Shown: positions 16,596 through 24,955, counted from the stretch's first letter. The stretch: 64,000 nt of DNA from Sinomonas atrocyanea (GCF_030811715.1 NZ_JAUSRH010000015.1:25120-89119), one strand, 5' to 3'. Numbers and translations are program-made. Notes: generated by a model not told the origin, from the sequence alone.

Positions 16596-17540
16596 ATGCA
16601 ACAGACGCTTGAACCGGTCATCACGGCAGCATGGCTCGCAGCTTGGGACAAGGGCGACCTCGACGCGCTCGATGCGCTCATGGCGGAGGGGTACACCCGC
16701 ACCAGCAAGGCCACGGGGGCGACGGTCGACCTCGCGGGCCTCAAGGCAGAGATCGCCTCGGTCAGGGAGGCCTTCCCGGATCTGCGCACCACCCTCGACG
16801 ACATCGTCGTCGGTGAGGGGACCGTCGCCGTGTTCTGGACCTCGACCGGGACCCACGCCCACGAGTACCTTGGCGTCCCCGCCACGGGACTGACTGTCCA
16901 CACGCGCGGATCGAACATCCTCGTGCTCGACCCACGGGGAAGGGTCCTGCAGGAGACCGTGACCTGGGACGGCAGCGAGCTCCTCGCGGGACTCGGCATC
17001 CGTCCGTTGCGCGGCATCGCCGCCCCACCGGCTCCGGAGCCCGAGGACGAGGACGCCCAGCCGAGCCTGGACACCATGAAGGCGTTCAACCGCCAGTTCA
17101 TCACCGGTGTCACCGTGGTGACCACCAAGGAGGGCGACCGGCCCAAGGGCCTGGCGGCCAACGCGTACTGTTCGGTCTCCCTGGAGCCGCCGCTCGTGCT
17201 GGTTTGCGTGCAGAAGACCTCCAGCACCTACCCGGCGCTCTTCTCCTCCAGCCACCTCGGCATCAACATCCTGGGGGCGGACCAGAAGCCGACGGTCGGG
17301 GTCTTCGCCTCGAAGTCGCCCGACAAGTTCGCCGAGGTGGACTGGCACGAGGGGCCGCACGGCAGCCCGCTCATCGACTGTTCGGCGGCCTCGATCGAGG
17401 CCGAGATCCAGGAGCGCTTCCAGGCGAAGACCCATACGGTCTTCATCTGCCGCGTCCGGCACGCCGAGGTCGACGGCGCCGCGCCCATGGTCTACAAGGC
17501 CGGGCACTTCTTCGACGGCGGCCAGCTCGTCGAACTCTGA
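16596..17540 (+). CDS. SnoaL-like domain fused to flavin reductase
   Basis: 314 aa. Residues 1-130 form an NTF2/SnoaL-like domain (helix AAWLAAWDKGDLDALDALMA, later GTVAVFWTSTGTH and GSNILVLDPRG). After an acidic Pro/Glu linker, residues 160-314 form a DIM6/NTAB-type flavin reductase (FITGVTVVTT, GLAANAYCSVSLEPPLVLVCV, H-F-F-D-G-G-Q near the end), which supplies reduced FMN to the divergent LLM monooxygenase. ATG 16596 is chosen over GTG 16572 because of the promoter spacing. The fusion is unusual: SnoaL folds can bind small aromatic compounds, so the N-domain may deliver or sense the substrate, or act as a cyclase or hydrolase. This is inference. Confidence 0.85.
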   Translation: MQQTLEPVITAAWLAAWDKGDLDALDALMAEGYTRTSKATGATVDLAGLKAEIASVREAFPDLRTTLDDIVVGEGTVAVFWTSTGTHAHEYLGVPATGLTVHTRGSNILVLDPRGRVLQETVTWDGSELLAGLGIRPLRGIAAPPAPEPEDEDAQPSLDTMKAFNRQFITGVTVVTTKEGDRPKGLAANAYCSVSLEPPLVLVCVQKTSSTYPALFSSSHLGINILGADQKPTVGVFASKSPDKFAEVDWHEGPHGSPLIDCSAASIEAEIQERFQAKTHTVFICRVRHAEVDGAAPMVYKAGHFFDGGQLVEL

Positions 17541-17548
17541 AAGGCAGC

Positions 17549-17586
17549 GGCGCGGCTGAGACCTCGCACAGGACAGCAGCCGCGCC
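17549..17586 (+). terminator. Hairpin between flavin reductase and permease genes
   Basis: GGCGCGGCTG (17549-17558) pairs perfectly with CAGCCGCGCC (17577-17586), loop 18 nt. It lies just after the flavin reductase stop. No U tract. It could terminate part of the transcripts and so set a lower permease level, with the permease partly under its own control. Confidence 0.45.
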
Positions 17587-17609
17587 GAGCCCATCTGCTC
17601 AGACAAGCA

Positions 17610-17627
17610 GTGCACACAGGTGTGCAC
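17610..17627. promoter_or_regulatory. 18-bp perfect palindrome before the NCS1 permease
   Basis: GTGCACAC-AG-GTGTGCAC: 8-bp arms with a 2-bp spacer, 19 bp before the permease ATG. Size and symmetry are typical of a dimeric repressor operator. It differs in sequence from the TTGCATGCAT pair, so another regulator may bind here, or the same FCD protein with relaxed specificity. Confidence 0.5.
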
Positions 17628-17646
17628 CTCCACTTTAGGACTAACC

Positions 17647-19083
17647 ATGAGCCCAGACACCGTCCGCGCAGCAGCAAGCGAGGACAGCATCGCCGAGGAC
17701 CGCGGATACCGCGACAGCCTCACCAAGATCGAGCCGTACGGCATTGAGCACATTCCCGACGTCGAACGGCACGGGCGCCCTCGGTCCCAGTTCTTCCTCT
17801 GGTTCGCGGCCGGGATGAACTTCCCCATCGTCGTCCTCGGCTTCAGCGCCGCCTACTTCGGCCTGCCCTTCTGGGCCGCGGTGCTGGCCATCGTGCTCGC
17901 TGGCGTGACCTCGTCGGCCGGCATGGGGTACCTGTCAGCCATGGGCGTCCGATTGGGTGTGCCGCAGCAGATGCAGGGCCGAGGCCCGCTCGGCTTCATC
18001 GGCAACCTGTTCCCGGTCGCCTACGTCAACGTCTTCGCCGGGATCGGCTGGGCCGCCGTGACGGTCATCCTCGGCGGCAAGGCCATCGCCCTCCTCACCG
18101 GCATCCCGTTCTGGATCTCCTCCCTGGTCCTCATGGGAATCCAGCTCGGCGTCGCGGTCATCGGCTACAACCTCATCCACTTCCTCCAGCGCATCCTCTC
18201 CTACGTCCTCGTCGTCGGATTCGTCTTCATCACCGCAGTCAGCGCCGCCAACGGCCACATCGTCAACGAGGTCAACACCGCCGCGAAGGGCTTCGACGGG
18301 GTCGGCGGCTGGATCGTCTTCTTCGGCTGGTTCTTCTCCTTCATCGTCGCCTGGATGCCCTTCGCCTCCGACTACTCCCGCTACCTGCCCAACACGCCAG
18401 GCAACCGCCGCGGGGCCGGATGGGCCACCATGCTCGGCAACGCGGTCACGATGATCTGGATGGGCGTGCTCGGCACGATCCTCGGCTCCACCGCCACGGC
18501 CAGCGACAGCATCGGCGCGCTGAAGGAGATCATGGGCCCGTGGGCCCCCATCGGGCTGTGCATCGTCGCGCTGTCCTCCTTCACGCAGAACTTCCTCAAC
18601 GTCTACGGCGGGGCCATCTCCATCCAGACGATGGGCATCCCCGTCAAGCGCCACGTCGGCGTGATCTTCATCTGCGTGATCTCCTACGTCGTCGCGCTCT
18701 GGGGGCAGGGCGGATTCAACGAGGGCTTCACCGCCTTCCTGAACCTCACCGCCTACTGCATCGCCCCCTACGTCGCCGTCTTGGTCTGCGACTACCTCTT
18801 CGGCGGCCGCCGCAGCGAACGAGGGCTCCGCGAGCTCTTCGACAAGAAGCGCACGTTCGAATGGGGCTTCGTGGCCTGGGCCGTCGGCGTCATCGCCTCC
18901 TCGCCCTTCTGGATGTCCTCGATCTACACCGGCCCGATCGCCAAGGCCTTCCCGCAGATCGGCGACCTCTCCTACTACGTCGGTGCGCTCGTCGCAGCCA
19001 TCGTCTACTTCGCCACCTACCGGCTCAAGCGGCTCTCCGGCCACGACATGCTCGACCGCAGCGCAGCGGCACGGCAGTTCTGA
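17647..19083 (+). CDS. NCS1-family nucleobase/hydantoin-type permease
   Basis: 478 aa. ATG at 17647 with TAGGA six bases upstream. About 12 TM helices; N-terminal IEPYGIEHIPDVERHGRP and the GMNFPIVVLG helix are NCS1 hallmarks, as are MPFASDYSRYLP (helix 6 region) and a SSFTQNFLNVYGG segment of helix 8. NCS1 carriers import cytosine, uracil, allantoin, hydantoins, pyridoxine and related N-heterocycles with Na+ or H+. Its placement between a flavin reductase and a cysteine hydrolase strongly suggests uptake of the cluster's substrate. Confidence 0.87.
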   Translation: MSPDTVRAAASEDSIAEDRGYRDSLTKIEPYGIEHIPDVERHGRPRSQFFLWFAAGMNFPIVVLGFSAAYFGLPFWAAVLAIVLAGVTSSAGMGYLSAMGVRLGVPQQMQGRGPLGFIGNLFPVAYVNVFAGIGWAAVTVILGGKAIALLTGIPFWISSLVLMGIQLGVAVIGYNLIHFLQRILSYVLVVGFVFITAVSAANGHIVNEVNTAAKGFDGVGGWIVFFGWFFSFIVAWMPFASDYSRYLPNTPGNRRGAGWATMLGNAVTMIWMGVLGTILGSTATASDSIGALKEIMGPWAPIGLCIVALSSFTQNFLNVYGGAISIQTMGIPVKRHVGVIFICVISYVVALWGQGGFNEGFTAFLNLTAYCIAPYVAVLVCDYLFGGRRSERGLRELFDKKRTFEWGFVAWAVGVIASSPFWMSSIYTGPIAKAFPQIGDLSYYVGALVAAIVYFATYRLKRLSGHDMLDRSAAARQF

Positions 19084-19084
19084 G

Positions 19085-19630
19085 ATGGGGAGCCCGGGCC
19101 CGAACGGCCGACTCGTGGTCATCGACATGCAGCGCGCCTTCCAGGAGAAGACCGAATGGCATGTGCCACGCTTCGACGAGGCCGCCGCTGCCATCGCAAA
19201 GCTCCAAGAGACCACTGCGCTCCCGCCCGTCTACACGCGATTCGTCAGGGACGAAGCGGAGACCGGCTCCTGGTCCGCCTACTACCAGCGCTGGAACGAG
19301 ATGCGGCTGGCACCCGGAGCCGAGGAGTGGGACCTGGCCGTGCCCCTTCCGGAAGGGGCAACCGTCATCGATGCCCCGACATTCAGCAAGTGGGGCCCGG
19401 AGCTCGCCGCGATCATCCCCGAAGGGGAGAGGATGGTCCTCACAGGAGTGGCCACCGACTGCTGCGTGCTCTCAACAGCCCTCGCGGCGGTCGACGCCGG
19501 CCGCCACGTCACCGTCGTCTCGGACGCCTGTGCCGGCGCCACCGACGAAGCCCACGAGCAGGCCCTGGCCCTGATGCAGATGCTCTCACCGATGTGCGAG
19601 ACCACAACGCTGGCCGACCTGCTCGCGTGA
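19085..19630 (+). CDS. Isochorismatase-like cysteine hydrolase (RutB-like)
   Basis: 181 aa, ATG one base after the permease stop. Catalytic triad of the family is visible: Asp in LVVIDMQRAF, Lys in FSKWGPEL, Cys in GVATDCCVLST, with the usual cis-peptide-like GVATD turn. Enzymes of this fold hydrolyse amides such as ureidoacrylate (RutB), N-carbamoylsarcosine, nicotinamide and maleamate. Here an amide hydrolysis after ring opening and dehydrogenation is the natural role, releasing ammonia or formamide. Somewhat shorter than RutB. Confidence 0.86.
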   Translation: MGSPGPNGRLVVIDMQRAFQEKTEWHVPRFDEAAAAIAKLQETTALPPVYTRFVRDEAETGSWSAYYQRWNEMRLAPGAEEWDLAVPLPEGATVIDAPTFSKWGPELAAIIPEGERMVLTGVATDCCVLSTALAAVDAGRHVTVVSDACAGATDEAHEQALALMQMLSPMCETTTLADLLA

Positions 19631-19641
19631 GGTGGAGGGCC

Positions 19642-19669
19642 GGGGGCGCTCCCGCAACGGAGCGTCCCC
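19642..19669 (+). terminator. Hairpin after cysteine hydrolase gene
   Basis: GGGGGCGCTCC (19642-19652) pairs with GGAGCGTCCCC (19659-19669) with a single G-T wobble and a 6-nt loop. It sits 12 nt after the hydrolase stop and before the NUDIX gene. Probable operon end or partial terminator. Confidence 0.55.
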
Positions 19670-19717
19670 GACCCCGCCTGCCCCAAGCACCATCAGACCG
19701 AATTCCCCGGAGGACCG

Positions 19718-20251
19718 ATGACGATCACCGACGAGACGACAGTCTCCTCAGCTGAAGCCCCCGGAGCTGGGACAGCAGTCCGCGAAGTCGTGGCCATCAT
19801 CCTCGAACACCACGGCCGCATCGCCCTCCTCAGGCGCAGCCGCGCAGTTCACCACGATCAGGGGCTCTGGCACTGCGTCACCGGCTACCTCGACCCCTGG
19901 ACCACTCCACGGCAGCAGGCCTTCGTGGAGCTCTACGAGGAGACGGGCCTCACCCAGGAGGACATCGTGCTTGAACGCTGCCGTCCGCTCCTCCTGCCCG
20001 ACAGGAGCGGCGCGCCCTGGCTTGTGCACACCTTCAGGGCCTCCACCAGCCGGCGCCACCTCCGCATCAATGGGGAGCACGACGCGTACCGATGGGCAAA
20101 GCCCGCCAAGGTCCGCCGCTTCAGCAACCGAGTGGAATGGCTCAGTGCAGTGCTAGATGCAACCCTGCGCGGCGACCAGGAGGAATGGCCCGGCGAACTC
20201 GGCGGCCGCCCCTCGGCCAACTCCGAAGACGGCGGGAGTCGGGCGGCATGA
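19718..20251 (+). CDS. NUDIX hydrolase-fold protein with degenerate NUDIX box
   Basis: 177 aa, ATG at 19718 with GGAGGACCG upstream. The region GYLDPWTTPRQQAFVELYEE, followed by TGL, aligns to the NUDIX box Gx5Ex7REUxEExGU, keeping the metal-binding ELYEE-T-G core but replacing the first Glu by Thr and the Arg by Val. That pattern occurs in NUDIX proteins with altered substrates. N-terminal strand VVAIILEHHGRIALLRRS is typical. Substrate unknown; pyrophosphate or dinucleotide cleanup, or a cofactor-linked role, are possible. A short damaged frame overlaps its stop. Confidence 0.8.
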   Translation: MTITDETTVSSAEAPGAGTAVREVVAIILEHHGRIALLRRSRAVHHDQGLWHCVTGYLDPWTTPRQQAFVELYEETGLTQEDIVLERCRPLLLPDRSGAPWLVHTFRASTSRRHLRINGEHDAYRWAKPAKVRRFSNRVEWLSAVLDATLRGDQEEWPGELGGRPSANSEDGGSRAA

Positions 20252-20470
20252 TGACCGGACCTGGCACCCATCCTCCCGCCTGTCAGGCCCCTCGGCCTTC
20301 CCCCGGGGACCTTGTCGAGTTCCGAAAGGAAGGAGAGCCGCTCCGCATAGGCATGATCGAAGCGGTCATGCCCGACGGCAGCGGGGTTCTGGATCGCGGC
20401 CTACGGCGCCGACAGCCGCGTCGGCTATGGAGAGGGGCCTTCTGCTGTTGGGCTGGCCTCGCCGTCGACA
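20248..20470 (+). pseudogene. Probable frameshifted small gene downstream of NUDIX
   Basis: ATG at 20248/20251 overlaps the NUDIX stop. Residues such as GDLVEFRKEGEPLRIGMIEA read as a real beta-rich protein up to about 20388, then the frame turns Arg-rich. Moving by one base at 20386-20390 (GGGGTTCTGG) restores a protein-like sequence W-I-A-A-Y-G-A-D-S-R-V-G-Y-G. A one-base insertion is the simplest reading; a sequencing error is possible. The 3' limit is uncertain. Family not recognised. Confidence 0.35.
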
Positions 20471-20524
20471 TCGGCGTCTGCAGGCCGGTGGGGAAGGCCA
20501 GTGGGCGGCGCGTCAGTGCAAAGG

Positions 20525-20569
20525 GCGCTTCCCGGCTATCCAGCAAGCTGCTTGATAGCCGGGAAGCGC
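20525..20569. terminator. Strong bidirectional terminator between convergent operons
   Basis: A perfect 16-bp stem GCGCTTCCCGGCTATC (20525-20540) / GATAGCCGGGAAGCGC (20554-20569) with a 13-nt loop that can itself pair AGC/GCT. It separates the rightward NUDIX transcript from the leftward peptidase operon. Confidence 0.8.
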
Positions 20570-20647
20570 TGGTCTCGCACCTTGGTCCGGAACACCCGAG
20601 AAGAGGCATCGTGCTGGCGTTGTGCTGGGCACCGTAGGCGCGAGAGC

Positions 20648-21817
20648 CTACTCAGTGAGGCGGGTGAGGAGGCCTGCGGCGAGGGCGGCTCGTTGGAGCA
20701 TGCCGGTGATGCTGATCCACTCGTTCCTGGCGTGGGCTCCTGCTCCGACCGCGCCCAGGCCGTCGAGGACGGGCAGGCCGAGTGCGGCGGCGAAGTTCCC
20801 GTCGCTGGCTCCTCCGACGGAGGCCTCCTTCAGGTCGAGGTTGAGCGCGGAGGCGACCTCGGCGGCCCGGGCGAACATCGCCGCTGTCTTCTCGGTGCGC
20901 TGCATAACGGGTCGGTTCCAGCCGCCGCTGAAGGCGATGGCTGCGAGGGGGTTCTCAGCGCGGAGGGTGGCGAAGACGCGGTCGACCCGCCGGGCCTCTT
21001 CGTCCGAGCTGACGCGAACGTCGACGTGGGCTACTGCTTTGTCGGCTTTGACGTTGGTTCGGGTGCCCCCGTGGAGGATCCCGACGTTGATGCTGGTTCC
21101 CGCTGCGAGGTCGGATGCGCCGTGCAGTTTCAGGACGACGCGTGAGATCTCGTCGATCGCGCTGGCCCCTGATTCTGGGTCGAGGCCGGCGTGGACGGCT
21201 TCGCCCTGGGCCTCGACCCGGAAGATGCCCACGCCCTTGCGTGCGGTCTTGAGGGCGCCGTCGGCACTTGCTTCGAAGACCAGCACCGCAGCGCCGCGGC
21301 GAGCTTCTTCCTCGATGACGGGGCGTGAGGACGGGCTGCCGAGCTCCTCGTCGCCGTTGAGCACGAGGCGCACATGGGGGCGGGGCGCGCCGAGGGCGTC
21401 GCAGGCCTTCAGGGCCCAGACCAGCTGGACGAGACCGGCTTTCATGTCGAAGGCTCCGGGCCCGGTGAGTGAGTCGCCATCGACCGAGACGGGCCACTCG
21501 GCCAGAGTCCCTGCCTCCCACACGGTGTCGTAGTGGCACAGGGCCGTGGCCCAAGGGGCGGCGCCCAGGGTGGGGGAGGGGTAGTCGAGGACAACGGTGT
21601 CTCCGTGCTCCCCGCCGTCGACGAGCCTTCGGGCGGCGGGAGTGCCCAGTCTCAGGCCGAGCCATCGTTCGGTCCAGTCGAGTCCCTTGATCAGCAGGTT
21701 CTTGTCGTCGGACGGGGTTTCCTGGCTGATGTAGTCCGAGAGGTCCTGGACCATCTCGTCCCTGTGGTCGTTGATCCATTGCTGAAGAGCGAGGATGGGC
21801 TTTGCACCGTCCTTCAT
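20648..21817 (-). CDS. M20-family metallopeptidase/amidohydrolase
   Basis: 389 aa. Metal ligands and catalytic residues are in place: H and D of CHYDTVW, D of GAFDMKAGLV, the general-base pair in NGDEELGS, E of VFEAS, and the terminal His in GAHARNEW. The dimerisation/lid domain lies around GVGIFRVEAQGEAVHAGLDP. This is the CPG2/glutamate carboxypeptidase branch, which cleaves N-acyl or N-carbamoyl amino acids and related amides. Last gene of the leftward operon; overlaps the reductase by 4 nt. It could finish hydrolysis of a ring-opened cyclic amide. Confidence 0.85.
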   Translation of the reverse strand: MKDGAKPILALQQWINDHRDEMVQDLSDYISQETPSDDKNLLIKGLDWTERWLGLRLGTPAARRLVDGGEHGDTVVLDYPSPTLGAAPWATALCHYDTVWEAGTLAEWPVSVDGDSLTGPGAFDMKAGLVQLVWALKACDALGAPRPHVRLVLNGDEELGSPSSRPVIEEEARRGAAVLVFEASADGALKTARKGVGIFRVEAQGEAVHAGLDPESGASAIDEISRVVLKLHGASDLAAGTSINVGILHGGTRTNVKADKAVAHVDVRVSSDEEARRVDRVFATLRAENPLAAIAFSGGWNRPVMQRTEKTAAMFARAAEVASALNLDLKEASVGGASDGNFAAALGLPVLDGLGAVGAGAHARNEWISITGMLQRAALAAGLLTRLTE

Positions 21818-22842
21818 GAGCGGACCCCGACGATGGCGTCCAGTGCGTCCAGGTGATGCTCGCCCATTTCGGCCTGGCCGGTCTCCAACGCCTTGATGAG
21901 GTCGACCATCTGTGTCAGGAGGGGCACGGTGATGCCGTGTTCCTGGGCTTTGGCGATGACCGGCCCGTAGTGGCAGGGGACTTCGGTGGGGCGCTTGCGG
22001 ACGGCGATGTCGCGCCAGATCCCGGACCGGGTCTTGGACTGCGTGCCGAGCCACGCCGCCAGTCCGTCGGTGGCTGCACGCCGGGCCGCCGGGTCGGCGG
22101 ACTGTCGGTAGGCGTCGGGTTCGAAGGCGTCGAATCCCTCGAGCTCGATTCCTTCGGCGTCGGCGACCTCGAAGACCTCTGCGGCGAGGCCTTCCATGGC
22201 GGGGCGGTGGCGGTCGATCAGGTCGGCCATGTCCGCATCGGCGAGGGCGGTGGCGGAGAGCATGGCTCCGAAGCCGAGCTTGGACCACAGGAAGCCGTCG
22301 ACGTTCGGGGTCACGACCGGGGACCCCCAGTGCTCAAGGTCCGTGGCGAGCTGGTGCACGCGGTCGCTGACACCGCCGGTGTATTCGCCCAGTGCCATGC
22401 CGCCGGCCCCGCCGTCCTTGACGAGGCCGGGTTCCATGACGTCGGCGAAGAGGTCGACGAAGGCGCTGATGGTGCGCTGGGGACCCATCTGGGCGGCGAT
22501 GGCGGCCTCATTGAGCCCGTTCTGCATGGAGACGACGTACCCGTCGGGCGCGAGGCGGGGGGCGATCCACGCGGCAGCCTTGTCGGTGGCCTGGGCCTTC
22601 ACTGCGAGCAGCACGCGTCCGAGCTGGGAGGGGGCGTCGTCGAGTCCGAAGACGGGCAGGTGGGCCGTGAGTGTTCCCTGTGGGGTCTGCAGCCGCAGCC
22701 CACCGTCCCGGATGGCCTGCACGTGGGCGGGGTCGGCGTCGACCAACTGGACTGGGGCTCCTTGGGCATGGAGGTGGACGGCGAGGGTGCCGCCGATGGC
22801 GCCGGCGCCGACGACGGTGTAGGGGAGGTCTGTGGCAGTCAT
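21814..22842 (-). CDS. Ketopantoate reductase (ApbA/PanE)-family oxidoreductase
   Basis: 342 aa. Rossmann motif VVGAGAIGGTLAVHL at the N-terminus, cofactor-binding VKAQATD, MQNGLNE, and the C-terminal helical domain with the catalytic-type Lys in LWSKLGFGAM. Contains the SIWRD-like TRSGIWRDIAVRKRPTEV segment of catabolic PanE relatives that act on substrates other than ketopantoate. NAD(P)H-linked reduction of a keto acid, or oxidation of a hydroxy acid, in the same pathway as the neighbouring genes. Starts 4 nt within the SDR end. Confidence 0.82.
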   Translation of the reverse strand: MTATDLPYTVVGAGAIGGTLAVHLHAQGAPVQLVDADPAHVQAIRDGGLRLQTPQGTLTAHLPVFGLDDAPSQLGRVLLAVKAQATDKAAAWIAPRLAPDGYVVSMQNGLNEAAIAAQMGPQRTISAFVDLFADVMEPGLVKDGGAGGMALGEYTGGVSDRVHQLATDLEHWGSPVVTPNVDGFLWSKLGFGAMLSATALADADMADLIDRHRPAMEGLAAEVFEVADAEGIELEGFDAFEPDAYRQSADPAARRAATDGLAAWLGTQSKTRSGIWRDIAVRKRPTEVPCHYGPVIAKAQEHGITVPLLTQMVDLIKALETGQAEMGEHHLDALDAIVGVRS

Positions 22843-23630
22843 GCGTGGGCTTCCTTCTTGGTGGCGGGCTCCCAGTGGAGGGGCAGGTTCATGGCTCCGG
22901 TGGAGGCTCCGCCGTCGACGCGGAGCACTTCGCCGGTGATCCATTCGGCGGCGTCGCTGCAGAGCCAGAGCACTGCGTTGGCGATGTCGTCCGGGCGTCC
23001 GCGGCGTCCGAGGGGGTTGGGAGAGACGGCGGCGGCGTACTCCTCGGTGACGGGGTTGGCCTCGCTGTCGACGGTGACGAATCCGGGGGCCACGGCGTTC
23101 ACCCGGATGCCCAGCGGGCCGAGTTCGAGGGCCGAGGCCCGGGTCGCCATCTCGAGCGCGGCCTTGGAAGTGGCATAGGGGGCGGCTCCGGGCCGGGCGC
23201 GCAGCGCCGCCCCCGAGGAGATGTTCACCACGACCGGCCTGCGGCCTGCCGCCGAGGCAAGCTGGGCCAGGACGACGGTGCTGAGCAGGGGAGCACGGAC
23301 GTTCAGGTTCTGCACCGCGTCCCAGGTCGAAGCGTCCAAGTCGAGGAACGGTGTCGCGGGGTAGACCCCGGCAGCGTTGACGAGGACATCGACCGGCGCG
23401 GTCTCCCAGGCGGCGCGTACTGTTGCGGCCGGCGCCTCCGGGTCCCGCAGGTCGGTCCCGTAGACGTGGACGGCCTCGGCTCCGAGGGCCTGGGCCTCCC
23501 GTGCCACTGCGGTCGCGGCGTCGGCCCGGAGGTCGACGAGGGAGAGCACAGCCCCCTGCTGGGCGAAGGCGATGGCGGTCTGGCGGCCGATGCCGCTGCC
23601 GGCGCCGGTGATCAGGACGTGGCGGTTCAA
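22839..23630 (-). CDS. Short-chain dehydrogenase/reductase, TTG start
   Basis: 263 aa. The start is TTG at 23630, with AAAGGAA 6-8 nt upstream, overlapping the MFS stop in TTGA; upstream reading is Arg-rich noise. Classical SDR: TGAGSGIG cofactor loop, Asp in VDLRADA (NAD preference), NAAG, catalytic Ser in NISSGA, YATSK catalytic Tyr-Lys, and C-terminal VDGG. It probably oxidises a hydroxyl group of the pathway intermediate. Confidence 0.86.
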   Translation of the reverse strand: MNRHVLITGAGSGIGRQTAIAFAQQGAVLSLVDLRADAATAVAREAQALGAEAVHVYGTDLRDPEAPAATVRAAWETAPVDVLVNAAGVYPATPFLDLDASTWDAVQNLNVRAPLLSTVVLAQLASAAGRRPVVVNISSGAALRARPGAAPYATSKAALEMATRASALELGPLGIRVNAVAPGFVTVDSEANPVTEEYAAAVSPNPLGRRGRPDDIANAVLWLCSDAAEWITGEVLRVDGGASTGAMNLPLHWEPATKKEAHA

Positions 23631-24955
23631 TCCAGTTCCTTTCCCTTGGTCTCGGGCATCGTCAGGTAGACCACGACGCCGATGGCCGCGGCGATGGCGC
23701 AGTAGAGCCAGACCCAGCCGCCGAGGCCGCTGGAGGTGAGCCAGGTGGTGATGTAGGGGGCCGTGCCGCCGAAGAGGGCCACGGCCAGGGCGTAGGGCAG
23801 GCCGATCCCGGTGGCGCGGATCGCGGCCGGGAACTGCTCTGCCATGATGACCGCGCAGTTGGCGGAGTAGCCCAGCAGGAAGACCATGCCGATGACCTGG
23901 ATGACCAGCAGGGTCGGGAAGGAACCGTTGAGGAAGTGGAACGCGGGCCAGGCGAAGACCAGGAACCCGCCGGCGAACGCGGTCATGGTGGGCTTGCGGC
24001 CGATCTTGTCCGAGAGCAGGCCGGCGAAGGGCAGGAGGACCAGGAAGATGAGGACCCCGATGAAGTTCGCGGTGAGGGCCTGGCTGAGGGGGATGTGGGT
24101 CGAGACGGCGGCGTAGGTGGGCATGTAGGAGGCCCACATGTAGTACAGGAGCGTGCCCGCGATGGTGACGCCGAAGACGCGCAGGGTGGCGCCGGGGTGC
24201 TTGACGAACATGGTGAACACGGCGCCGCGGGCCGGCCGGGCGCTCTGGGCGACCGTCTCCTCTGCTGCGGCCTTCGCCTTCGCGAAGGAGTCCGTCTCCT
24301 CGACCGAGGATCGGAGCCAGAGCCCGACGACGCCGAGCAGGGCGCAGACGATGAAGGCGGCCCGCCATCCCCATGCGTCGACGGCGTCCTTCGGCAGGGT
24401 GGAGGTGATGAGGGCGCCGAGTCCGGAGGCGATGAGGATGCCCGCGCCGACCGAGACCTGCTGCCAGGAACCTGCGAACGCCCTCCGCCGTGGGGCGGCG
24501 GACTCGATGAGGAACGCCGACGAGGAGCCGAACTCACCGCCGGCGGAGAAGCCCTGCGCAAGCCGGGCCAGGAACAGGATCGCGGGAGCAAGGACGCCGA
24601 TGGTGCCGAAGTCGGGAATCAGGCCGATGACCAGAGACGCGCCGGCCATCATCCCGATGGTCAGCACCAGCCCCTTCTTCCGGCCGTGCCTGTCCGCATA
24701 GGCCCCGAGCACTGCGGCCCCGACCGGGCGCATCACGAAGCCGACGGCGAAGATCGCCAGCGCGCCCAGCAACGACGCGATCTCGTTCCCCGCAGGGAAG
24801 AAGTGGTGGGCGAAGACGGAGGAGAAGGTGGTGTAGACGGACCAGTCAACCCATTCGACGGTGTTGCCGATGGAACCGGCGATGATGGCCTTGCGGCCGC
24901 GGGCCGAGAGTTTGGTCTGGTGAACGACGGTCTCGTTCACGCTCAGTTCGCTCAT
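23627..24955 (-). CDS. MHS-family (metabolite:H+ symporter) MFS transporter
   Basis: 442 aa, 12 TM helices. MHS features: GNTVEWVDWSVYTTF at helix 1, motif A GAYADRHGRKKGL between helices 2 and 3, RLAQGFSAGGEFG in helix 4, and GLLSDKIGRKPTM in the second half. Relatives carry alpha-ketoglutarate, citrate, shikimate, proline/betaine and aromatic acids. It would import the substrate of this operon. Overlaps the deacetylase stop by 4 nt. Confidence 0.87.
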   Translation of the reverse strand: MSELSVNETVVHQTKLSARGRKAIIAGSIGNTVEWVDWSVYTTFSSVFAHHFFPAGNEIASLLGALAIFAVGFVMRPVGAAVLGAYADRHGRKKGLVLTIGMMAGASLVIGLIPDFGTIGVLAPAILFLARLAQGFSAGGEFGSSSAFLIESAAPRRRAFAGSWQQVSVGAGILIASGLGALITSTLPKDAVDAWGWRAAFIVCALLGVVGLWLRSSVEETDSFAKAKAAAEETVAQSARPARGAVFTMFVKHPGATLRVFGVTIAGTLLYYMWASYMPTYAAVSTHIPLSQALTANFIGVLIFLVLLPFAGLLSDKIGRKPTMTAFAGGFLVFAWPAFHFLNGSFPTLLVIQVIGMVFLLGYSANCAVIMAEQFPAAIRATGIGLPYALAVALFGGTAPYITTWLTSSGLGGWVWLYCAIAAAIGVVVYLTMPETKGKELD

